Below are positions 1-7,412 of a stretch of DNA of 64,000 nt, one piece after another (positions within the stretch are counted from its first letter, which is position 1; the number at the start of each line of letters is the position of its first letter). Under the pieces are notes generated by a model. The model worked only from the letters and a program-made list of their open reading frames with translations. It searched no databases and was not told the DNA's origin. The stretch comes from Butyrivibrio hungatei NK4A153 (GTDB lineage: Bacteria; Bacillota; Clostridia; Lachnospirales; Lachnospiraceae), in assembly GCF_000424465.1 (NCBI RefSeq), contig NZ_AUJY01000001.1:535155-599154 (forward strand), written 5' to 3'. The position numbers were made by a program, and so were the translations under genes.

Positions 1-1983
1 CCTGCGAGTGTCGTAAAAGAACTTGTTGAAAACGCGATCGATTCAGGTGCTACCGCAATCACTGTTGAGATAAAAGGTGGCGGTATAGATATGATACGTG
101 TCACCGATAACGGTTCCGGAATTGAAAAGACCGAGATAAGGAAAGCGTTTAAAAGACATGCTACAAGTAAGCTTAAGTCTATCGAGGATCTTTTTACGAT
201 TCATTCGCTTGGATTCAGAGGAGAGGCTTTATCAAGTATTTCTTCCGTTGCCCAGGTTGATCTGATCACAAAGACAAGAGACGATCTTGTCGGAATCAGA
301 TACAGTATAAGCGGCGGTGAGGAAGTATGCTTTGAAGAGATTGGAGCTCCTGACGGAACTTCTCTTATCGTAAGAAATCTCTTTTTCAATACTCCTGCGA
401 GAAAAAAGTTTCTTAAGACTCCTCAGACTGAGGCAAGTTATATAGGTGATGTCATGGAGCATCTTGCTCTTGATAATCCTACAATATCATTCCACTACAT
501 AAACAACAGGGATGATAAATTCAATACTTCCGGAAACGGAGATCTTAAAGAGATCATCTACAGGATTTACGGAAGAGATGTTTCACTTAACCTCGTTCCC
601 ATTAATATCACGGAAAAAGGCGTGACTATTGAGGGGTATCTTGGTGAGCCTTCCATAAACAGGTCAAACAGGAATTTTGAGATCTTTTTTGTAAACGGAA
701 GATATGTAAAAGATAAGATTATTTCTAAGGCGCTGGAAGAGGGATACAAGCAGTATCTTATGATGCACAAGTTCCCGTTTGCCGTTCTACACATTAGAAT
801 GGATCCCGCGATGGTAGATGTAAACGTGCATCCCGCAAAACTTGAAGTCAGATTCGACAATCAGACTGCGCTTTATGAGCTAATCCGTTCAAATGTTGAG
901 AATACACTCAGAAATCGTGAGATGATTCCCGATGCGGTTCTTGACGATAACAAGAAGAAAAAGCCGGAGACTAATGCAGTCGAGCCCGTGAATATAATTA
1001 AGGCCGACAATGAAATTGCTCCCGAGCCAAAGAGCGTTGATGTATTCTTCGATGATGAAGCGGAAGATAAAGTTAAAAAAGCCGCTCCTGCCGTAAAAGA
1101 GAATGAGGCTACGAAAAAGAAAATCGCTCCGGAACCGTTTGAAAAGCAAAGATTAGAGGAAAATCTGGTAAAAGAAGATATTCCTGTTTATTCGAAAGAT
1201 GCAAGCGGAGATACGGTCAGAATAAGTGATAATAATAAATCTGCCGTATGGACAAGGATTTTCGGAGATCTTGAAGGAAAACAGGCTGAAAAAACAGAAC
1301 ATCCTTCACCTATAATTAAGCCTTCGGAAGCTATTATAGTTGAAAAGCCCGTACAGCTGGATCTCTTTGAAGAGAAAGTTCTGAGCAAAGAGAATGTCAA
1401 AGAGTATGAGATTCTTGGTCAGATATTCGGAACATACTGGATCATCGGTTACAAAGATAAGATGCTTCTTGTGGATCAGCATGCTGCGCATGAGAAAGTA
1501 AACTACGAGCGCATGATAAAGAGATACAAATCGGGCGAAATGCTTTCACAGATGGTAAATCCGCCTGTTATCGTAACTTTGGCTTCTGCTGAGGAGGAAC
1601 TTTTCCTTCGCTACAGGCAGTATTTTGAAAAGATAGGCTTTAACATCGAGAACTTTGGCGGACATGAATATGCGATGAGAGCTATTCCGGTGGATCTTTT
1701 TGGATGTGATGATGAGAAGGATCTTTTTATCAAAATCCTTGATGAACTGTCGCACGAGACAAATCTTGACAGGACACCGGATGTGATAAATTATAAGATC
1801 GCGAGCATGGCCTGCAAGGCTTCTGTTAAGGGAAATACCAAGATGACCAAGGAAGAGATGGAAGCTCTTTTGGACGAACTTCTTACACTTGATAATCCTT
1901 ATAATTGCCCTCACGGAAGACCTACGATCATATCGATGACAAAGTATGAAATTGATAAAAAGTTTAAACGAGTTGTGGAATGA
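1..1983 (+). CDS. mutL: DNA mismatch repair protein MutL (5' end outside window)
   Basis: MutL is the mismatch-repair ATPase/nickase that couples MutS recognition to strand removal. The reading frame is open from base 1 and begins inside the GHKL ATPase motif I (PASVVKELVENA), so only roughly the first 20-25 codons are missing. The GFRGEAL and NTPARKKF motifs follow. A charged linker of about 150 residues leads to the C-terminal dimerisation domain, which holds the intact endonuclease motif DQHAAHEKVNYE (near 1475-1510), ACKASVK and CPHGRPT. This is therefore a nicking-type MutL, as in organisms without MutH. The stop overlaps the miaA start (ATGA). mutS is expected just upstream but is not visible. 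The first ATG in the window (91) is internal. Confidence 0.97.
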   Translation, partial: PASVVKELVENAIDSGATAITVEIKGGGIDMIRVTDNGSGIEKTEIRKAFKRHATSKLKSIEDLFTIHSLGFRGEALSSISSVAQVDLITKTRDDLVGIRYSISGGEEVCFEEIGAPDGTSLIVRNLFFNTPARKKFLKTPQTEASYIGDVMEHLALDNPTISFHYINNRDDKFNTSGNGDLKEIIYRIYGRDVSLNLVPINITEKGVTIEGYLGEPSINRSNRNFEIFFVNGRYVKDKIISKALEEGYKQYLMMHKFPFAVLHIRMDPAMVDVNVHPAKLEVRFDNQTALYELIRSNVENTLRNREMIPDAVLDDNKKKKPETNAVEPVNIIKADNEIAPEPKSVDVFFDDEAEDKVKKAAPAVKENEATKKKIAPEPFEKQRLEENLVKEDIPVYSKDASGDTVRISDNNKSAVWTRIFGDLEGKQAEKTEHPSPIIKPSEAIIVEKPVQLDLFEEKVLSKENVKEYEILGQIFGTYWIIGYKDKMLLVDQHAAHEKVNYERMIKRYKSGEMLSQMVNPPVIVTLASAEEELFLRYRQYFEKIGFNIENFGGHEYAMRAIPVDLFGCDDEKDLFIKILDELSHETNLDRTPDVINYKIASMACKASVKGNTKMTKEEMEALLDELLTLDNPYNCPHGRPTIISMTKYEIDKKFKRVVE

Positions 1984-2918
1984 ATAAACAAAAGCTGATT
2001 GTTTTAACGGGGCCCACTGCGGTGGGAAAATCCAAATTATCAATAGAGCTTGCCGGAAAGATAGGCGGAGAGATAATCTCCGCTGATTCTATGCAGGTCT
2101 ATAAATATATGAATATCGGCACGGACAAGATTTCCAAAGAAAAAATGGGTGGTATCCCTCATCATCTGATCGACTTTCTTGACCCGAAAGAGGACTTTAA
2201 CGTCTTTATGTTTCAGAAACTTGTGAAAGATGCCATTACAGATATTTCATCAAGAGGAAAAGTGCCGATACTTGTCGGCGGAACAGGCTTTTATATTCAG
2301 GCGGTTCTTTATGATATTGATTTTACCGAGACGGATGAAGATAATACCATAAGACATGAACTTGAAGAAAGAGTCAGAAAAGAAGGCACTTCCGGTATTT
2401 ATGAGGAACTAAAAAGTGTCGATCCCGAGTCAGCTCTTTTGATACATGAAAATAATTCAAAGAGGGTTATACGTGCTCTTGAATATTATAAAAAGACCGG
2501 CAGGAAGATATCCGAGCACAACAAGGAGCAGAGCGAAAAAGTTTCGCCTTATGATTTTTACTACTTTGTGCTTACGGATGACAGGGAAGTTCTTTATTCA
2601 AGAATTGATAAAAGAGTTGATGCCATGATAGAAGAAGGTCTTGTCGATGAAGTTAAAGAACTTCGAAAAATGGATATTCCAAAGACCGCAACTTCAATGC
2701 AAAGCCTTGGATACAGAGAGATATTCGGCTATCTTGACGGCGAATACGACCTTGAAAGAGCGATATATCTGATAAAGAGAAACACAAGGCATTTTGCGAA
2801 GAGGCAGCTCACATGGTTTCGAAGAGAAAAGGAAGTTAGCTGGATAGACAAATCGGCATTTAACAGAGACGATAATCTCGTTTTGGAAGAAATACTAAGG
2901 ATATATGAAAATGAGTGA
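1980..2918 (+). CDS. miaA: tRNA dimethylallyltransferase MiaA
   Basis: Transfers a dimethylallyl group to A37 of tRNAs that read codons starting with U. The 312 residues match the usual family length. The P-loop GPTAVGKS lies near the N-terminus, followed by the DSMQVYK segment and the VGGTGFYIQA motif; the C-terminal part (TRHFAKRQLTWFRRE) is the usual tRNA-contacting end. The start overlaps the mutL stop by 4 bases, so translation is probably coupled; mutL-miaA is a common Bacillota arrangement. The 3' end overlaps the next gene by 14 bases. Confidence 0.97.
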   Translation: MNKQKLIVLTGPTAVGKSKLSIELAGKIGGEIISADSMQVYKYMNIGTDKISKEKMGGIPHHLIDFLDPKEDFNVFMFQKLVKDAITDISSRGKVPILVGGTGFYIQAVLYDIDFTETDEDNTIRHELEERVRKEGTSGIYEELKSVDPESALLIHENNSKRVIRALEYYKKTGRKISEHNKEQSEKVSPYDFYYFVLTDDREVLYSRIDKRVDAMIEEGLVDEVKELRKMDIPKTATSMQSLGYREIFGYLDGEYDLERAIYLIKRNTRHFAKRQLTWFRREKEVSWIDKSAFNRDDNLVLEEILRIYENE

Positions 2919-4212
2919 ATTAAATCAGACAATAGACAAGTTATATGATGAGTTCGGTATCTCCGAGAAGGTGCACAGATTCGGAGAGATAATAATCGAG
3001 GAGCTTTCCGAGAGATTTAAGAAGATTGACGAGACTGCTGAGTATAATCAGCTCAAGGTTCTTAAAGCTATGCAGGACAATAAGGTAAGTGAAGCATGTC
3101 TTATGGGAACAACGGGCTACGGATACAACGATATCGGAAGGGAAAAGCTGGAAGCTGTTTATGCATCAGTGTTTCACACCGAGGATGCGCTTGTTCGTCC
3201 GCAGATAACATGCGGAACTCATGCGCTTGCACTTGCTCTTATGAGTAATTTAAGACCCGGTGACATGCTTTTTTCTCCTGTAGGAAAGCCTTACGATACA
3301 CTTGAAGAAGTTATCGGAATAAGAGAATCAAAGGGCTCTCTTGCAGAGTATGGAATCACATATTCACAGGTGGATCTTCTTTCTGACGGAAGTTTTGATT
3401 ATGACAATATCAAAAAGGTTCTTGAAGAGAACGAGAACATAAAACTTGTTACCATACAGAGGTCAAAGGGATATCAGACAAGACCGACTCTTTCCGTATC
3501 GAGAATAGGAGAGCTTATTGCATTTATTAAGGGCATAAAGAGTGATGTTATATGCATGGTAGATAACTGCTACGGAGAATTCGTCGAGAGAATCGAACCT
3601 ACAGATGTAGGCGCCGATATGGTTGTCGGATCTCTCATAAAGAATCCCGGAGGCGGACTTGCTCCGATCGGTGGTTATATTGCGGGCAAAAAAGAATGCG
3701 TCGAGAATGCGGCATTCAGGCTCACTTCCCCCGGACTTGGAAAAGAAGTTGGCGCTTCACTCGGAATACTTCCTTCTTTCTATCAGGGACTTTTCCTTGC
3801 ACCTACAGTAACTGCAAGTGCGCTTAAAGGTGCAATATTTGCTGCCAATATTTATGAAAAATTCGGATTTTCCGTTTGTCCGGACAGCAAGGAAGAAAGA
3901 CATGACATCATACAGGCTGTCACATTCGGAAAGCCTGAGGGTGTTATAGAATTTTGTAAAGGTGTTCAGGCTGCGGCTCCCGTTGATTCATTTGTAACTC
4001 CCGAGCCATGGGATATGCCGGGATATGATTCACAGGTAATAATGGCTGCAGGTGCCTTTGTTTCGGGCTCTTCAATAGAGCTTTCGGCTGACGGTCCCAT
4101 CAAGGAACCTTACTCTGTATTCTTCCAGGGAGGCCTTACATGGCCGCACGCCAAGATTGGCATACTAAAGACTTTGCAAAATCTTGTAGATGCAGGCCTT
4201 ATCTTGTGCTAA
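2905..4212 (+). CDS. PLP-dependent methionine gamma-lyase-like protein (YnbB / aluminium-resistance family)
   Basis: A 435-residue fold-type I PLP enzyme of the family annotated as methionine gamma-lyase or aluminium-resistance protein (B. subtilis YnbB-like). Visible features are TGYGYNDIGREKLE near the N-terminus, the cofactor-phosphate region TCGTHALALAL, the VDNCYGEF aspartate, and SLIKNPGGG, whose Lys is the likely Schiff-base residue. The real substrate is unknown; a carbon-sulfur lyase is only inferred from the fold. The start is uncertain: ATG 2905 lies 4 bases after an AAGG, and ATG 2911 has 10-base spacing from the same AAGG. It follows miaA directly, as in several Bacillota, and probably shares its transcript. 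Confidence 0.88.
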   Translation: MKMSELNQTIDKLYDEFGISEKVHRFGEIIIEELSERFKKIDETAEYNQLKVLKAMQDNKVSEACLMGTTGYGYNDIGREKLEAVYASVFHTEDALVRPQITCGTHALALALMSNLRPGDMLFSPVGKPYDTLEEVIGIRESKGSLAEYGITYSQVDLLSDGSFDYDNIKKVLEENENIKLVTIQRSKGYQTRPTLSVSRIGELIAFIKGIKSDVICMVDNCYGEFVERIEPTDVGADMVVGSLIKNPGGGLAPIGGYIAGKKECVENAAFRLTSPGLGKEVGASLGILPSFYQGLFLAPTVTASALKGAIFAANIYEKFGFSVCPDSKEERHDIIQAVTFGKPEGVIEFCKGVQAAAPVDSFVTPEPWDMPGYDSQVIMAAGAFVSGSSIELSADGPIKEPYSVFFQGGLTWPHAKIGILKTLQNLVDAGLILC

Positions 4213-4276
4213 ACTAATAGCTGTATGATTTTGATTCATTCTGATCGCCCGGAAAGCTTGTATCAGGAGGAATCAC

Positions 4277-4990
4277 ATGAAGCAATCAGATATCTCTTTT
4301 AAAGAGCACAGAACATATGAGGACCAGCTTCCCTATGAGCGCTTTTTAAAGTCAGGTCCGGAAAGTCTGACCGATGCCGAACTTCTTGCAATTATAATTC
4401 GAACAGGAAGCAGCAGTGCATCTCCGGTTGATATAGCAAAGAAAGTTATGGCAATGGGTAGAGGAAAGGAGAAAGGACTTAACAGTCTTTTCTGTGTTTC
4501 TGTTGAAGAACTTATGAAAGTTCATGGCATAGGGGAAGTCAAGGCGGTCAAACTTAAATGTATTGCTGAGCTTGCAAAGAGAATGTCTTGCCAGAAAGCG
4601 GATATCGGCCTTTTATGCAACGATCCGTCTATGGTTGCAAATTATTTTATGGAAAAGCTAAGGCATGAAGAATCCGAGAGGGTCTTTTTGCTTTGTCTTA
4701 ACAACAGATTAAAGCTTGTCCAAGAAGTTCTTTTGTCCATGGGGACTGTCAATTCAGCCTCATTATCACCGAGAGATGTTTTTATTCACGCTCTTAGAAC
4801 GGGAGCTTCAAATCTGATATTGGTGCACAATCATCCGGGAGGAGATCCGTCTCCGAGCAGATCGGATGTTTTGATAACCAATAAGATCAGAGAATCGGGG
4901 GCAATGCTTGATATCATTTTAAGGGATCATATTATTATAGGAGATCGCTCATATTACAGCTTTGAAGAAAAAGGGCTGTTATGGCAATAA
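4277..4990 (+). CDS. radC: RadC family JAB-domain protein
   Basis: 237 residues. The N-terminal part carries a helix-hairpin-helix (VHGIGEVKAVKLK) and the C-terminal part is a JAB/MPN-like metalloprotease fold with HNHPGGDPSPSRSD as metal-binding motif. The historical link to DNA repair is weak and its biochemical role is unsettled. A good ribosome binding site (AGGAGG, 4265-4270) sits 6 bases before the ATG. It is the first gene of the mre cluster; radC upstream of mreB is a conserved arrangement in Bacillota. The stop is 10 bases before the mreB start. Confidence 0.93.
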   Translation: MKQSDISFKEHRTYEDQLPYERFLKSGPESLTDAELLAIIIRTGSSSASPVDIAKKVMAMGRGKEKGLNSLFCVSVEELMKVHGIGEVKAVKLKCIAELAKRMSCQKADIGLLCNDPSMVANYFMEKLRHEESERVFLLCLNNRLKLVQEVLLSMGTVNSASLSPRDVFIHALRTGASNLILVHNHPGGDPSPSRSDVLITNKIRESGAMLDIILRDHIIIGDRSYYSFEEKGLLWQ

Positions 4991-5000
4991 GGAGGACGTT

Positions 5001-6005
5001 TTGAGTAACATATTTGGAATCGATCTTGGAACCAGCAACATTAAGATTTATAACAGAGATGAGGATGGACTTTTCGTTGAGAAGAACATGATTGCCATCG
5101 AAAACAAGACAAGAGTTTTTGCTTATGGTAATTCTGCATACGAGATGTACGAGAAAGCTCCCGATAAGATTCAGATCACATATCCTCTTAGCAGTGGTGT
5201 TATTGCTGATATCGAACACATGGAAGCTCTTGTAAAGCTTTTTTTGACAGATCAGATGAAGGGTTCGGTTAAGCCTTGCGAAGTTTATATTGCAGTTCCC
5301 AAGGATGTTACGGAAGTAGAAAGGCGTGCTTTCCACGATCTTATAAATGATGCCGGAATTAAAGCCAAGAAGATCATGATGGTTAAGAAACCTCTGGCTG
5401 ACGGTCTCGGAATGAATGTTGACGTTATGAATTCACAGGGTGTGCTTGTTGTTGACGTCGGATATGACACAACAGAGATCTCAATTCTTTCACTCAGAGG
5501 AATCGTTGTCAGCAAACTTATCAAAGTCGGCGGAAAGAAGTTCGACGAGGCGATAAGAACCGTTATCCGTAAGGAATTTGGTCTTCTTATTGGTGAAAAA
5601 ACATCGGAAACTGTAAAAATGTCACTTAAGGATCTTGAAAAAGAGGGTAAGGATGCAGTCGTTTATGGAAGAGATATCGTAACAGGTCTTCCCGTAGAGA
5701 GAATGATCCCTACAGATCTTCTCAATCAGGCTCTTATCGAAAGCTTTGACGCAATCCTTGATAATATTAAAGCTACACTTGAGAGAACTCCTCCGGAGCT
5801 TGCTGCAGATATCTTCAAGCACGGACTTTACCTTACAGGTGGTGCATCTCAGATCTGCCACCTTGCACAGAGACTTTCAAACGGTGTAGGCCTTAATGTT
5901 AATCTTGCCGAGAACCCGATTGGTTCTGTTGCCCTTGGTCTTTCTAAGATTATTAAAGATGACCAGTACAAGGTTCTTGCTTATGGAATCGAAGAGGATA
6001 AATAA
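5001..6005 (+). CDS. mreB: Rod-shape actin homologue MreB
   Basis: MreB forms membrane-bound filaments that guide lateral cell-wall synthesis. The 334-residue protein begins with the phosphate-1 motif FGIDLGTSNIKIY and later shows VVDVGYDTTEIS and the adenosine motif LYLTGGASQI. I chose a TTG start at 5001: GGAGG at 4991-4995 sits 5 bases upstream, and homology begins immediately after it. The upstream ATG (4962) lies within radC and adds 13 unrelated residues. The stop overlaps the mreC start by one base (TAATG), implying translational coupling. Confidence 0.95.
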   Translation: MSNIFGIDLGTSNIKIYNRDEDGLFVEKNMIAIENKTRVFAYGNSAYEMYEKAPDKIQITYPLSSGVIADIEHMEALVKLFLTDQMKGSVKPCEVYIAVPKDVTEVERRAFHDLINDAGIKAKKIMMVKKPLADGLGMNVDVMNSQGVLVVDVGYDTTEISILSLRGIVVSKLIKVGGKKFDEAIRTVIRKEFGLLIGEKTSETVKMSLKDLEKEGKDAVVYGRDIVTGLPVERMIPTDLLNQALIESFDAILDNIKATLERTPPELAADIFKHGLYLTGGASQICHLAQRLSNGVGLNVNLAENPIGSVALGLSKIIKDDQYKVLAYGIEEDK

Positions 6006-6886
6006 TGAGCCCTGTTATTAGGAGAAACGGAGAAGAGTTTACTGTCCCCAGTAAATATCTTCTCTCTATTTTAACTGCATTATGTATTGTTCTTATGATC
6101 ATAACGTTTAATGCAGACAAGATTAATACAGGTCCGCTTGAAGGACCGATAAATGCTTTTGCAAGTGTCTTTATGATGCCGCTTCAAAGAGGCATCACGA
6201 CTGTCGGTACCAAGATAAAAAATAAGACGGACAGATTGGCAGAAATCTCAAGGCTTCTTGACGAGAACGAAAGACTTAAAGCAAAAGTAGATGAACTTAC
6301 AATTGAAAACAGCCAGTTACAGCAGGATAAATACGAACTTATAGAACTTCGTGAGCTTAAAGAACTCGACGATCAACATAAGTTTGTTACTGTTGGCGCA
6401 AGGGTTGTGGCAAAAGAGCCCGGCAAATGGTACGACTCATTTACCATTAACAAGGGAGAAGACGACGGACTTGAAGTTGACATGAATGTTCTTGCCGACG
6501 GAGGCCTTGTTGGACGTATTGTCAAGCTTGGACCTGACTGGGCTCAGGTTCGTACAATTATTTCGGATGACAATAATTGTACCGGAACAATTTTGAGCTT
6601 AAAGAAAAACCTTAATATTTCGGGTAGTCTTAAAGAGTATGACTACAGCGGAAATATTACTTTTTCAAGACTGAAAGACGACAAGGTTGCGCTTGGAGAT
6701 TCCGTAGTGACGTCCACCATCAGTGAAAAATATATTCCCAATGTTTTGATCGGAAGTATCTCAGGCATTGAAAATGAGCCTGATAATACGAAAAAGGGAA
6801 CGATTACTCCGGTGGTTGATTTTGAGCATTTGGATATAGTGCTTGTTGTAAAGGACCCCAAACCCTTTAAACCAAAAGAAAAATAA
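6005..6886 (+). CDS. mreC: Rod-shape-determining protein MreC
   Basis: Membrane-anchored scaffold of the elongasome; 293 residues. One N-terminal membrane segment (about residues 17-37), then a coiled coil rich in Glu, Leu and Lys (about 70-115), then the beta-barrel MreC core with GLVGRIVKLGPDWAQV and the NCTGTI region. A short basic C-terminus ends the protein. It lies between mreB and mreD, as expected. Confidence 0.94.
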   Translation: MSPVIRRNGEEFTVPSKYLLSILTALCIVLMIITFNADKINTGPLEGPINAFASVFMMPLQRGITTVGTKIKNKTDRLAEISRLLDENERLKAKVDELTIENSQLQQDKYELIELRELKELDDQHKFVTVGARVVAKEPGKWYDSFTINKGEDDGLEVDMNVLADGGLVGRIVKLGPDWAQVRTIISDDNNCTGTILSLKKNLNISGSLKEYDYSGNITFSRLKDDKVALGDSVVTSTISEKYIPNVLIGSISGIENEPDNTKKGTITPVVDFEHLDIVLVVKDPKPFKPKEK

Positions 6887-6887
6887 T

Positions 6888-7412
6888 ATGAGTATAAGAA
6901 GAGTATTAGTAAATTTTTTATTGGCGATATTGACGTTTACATTGCAGATTTCAGTTTTTAACAGAGTATTGGATTTTGGTGGTGTTACACCGGATCTTAT
7001 GCTAGTTTTCGTGACCACGGTTGCTTTTTTACGTGGAGAAAAGCCGGGACTTTTGACAGGTTTTTTTGGTGGTTTATTGATTGATATATTTTTTGGTCAC
7101 CTCGGTTTTTATGCGCTTATCTATATGTATCTCGGGTTCCTTGTGGGAAAACTGAACGAGGTCTTTTATTCTCAGAATATTGCAATCCCCATCACGATAA
7201 TATCTGTTTCTGATTTTATCTACAATTTTGTTTGTTATGTTTTGCTACTCTTGTTCAGAAAGCGATTTGATATCGGTTATTATATGATGAACACGATAAT
7301 ACCCGGAGTTGTCTATACTGCGCTTGTTGCAATTTTCTATTATCCGCTTGTCTTAAAGATACATGAGCGAATTCTTGAGAAGGAACAAAGGAGCGAGAAA
7401 AAATTTGTTTAA
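6888..7412 (+). CDS. mreD: Rod-shape-determining protein MreD
   Basis: A 174-residue integral membrane protein with about five hydrophobic segments; GVTPDLMLVFV and the GFFGGLLIDIFFG region are typical of MreD. It works with MreC and PBP2 in lateral wall synthesis. It starts one base after the mreC stop. Its 3' end overlaps the ATG assigned to PBP2 by 50 bases, or by only a few bases if PBP2 uses the TTG at 7405. Confidence 0.9.
   Translation: MSIRRVLVNFLLAILTFTLQISVFNRVLDFGGVTPDLMLVFVTTVAFLRGEKPGLLTGFFGGLLIDIFFGHLGFYALIYMYLGFLVGKLNEVFYSQNIAIPITIISVSDFIYNFVCYVLLLLFRKRFDIGYYMMNTIIPGVVYTALVAIFYYPLVLKIHERILEKEQRSEKKFV

Noticed and set aside
4962..5000. Longer MreB start at ATG 4962
   Set aside because: Those codons lie within radC, add residues without homology, and the GGAGG at 4991-4995 fits TTG 5001.
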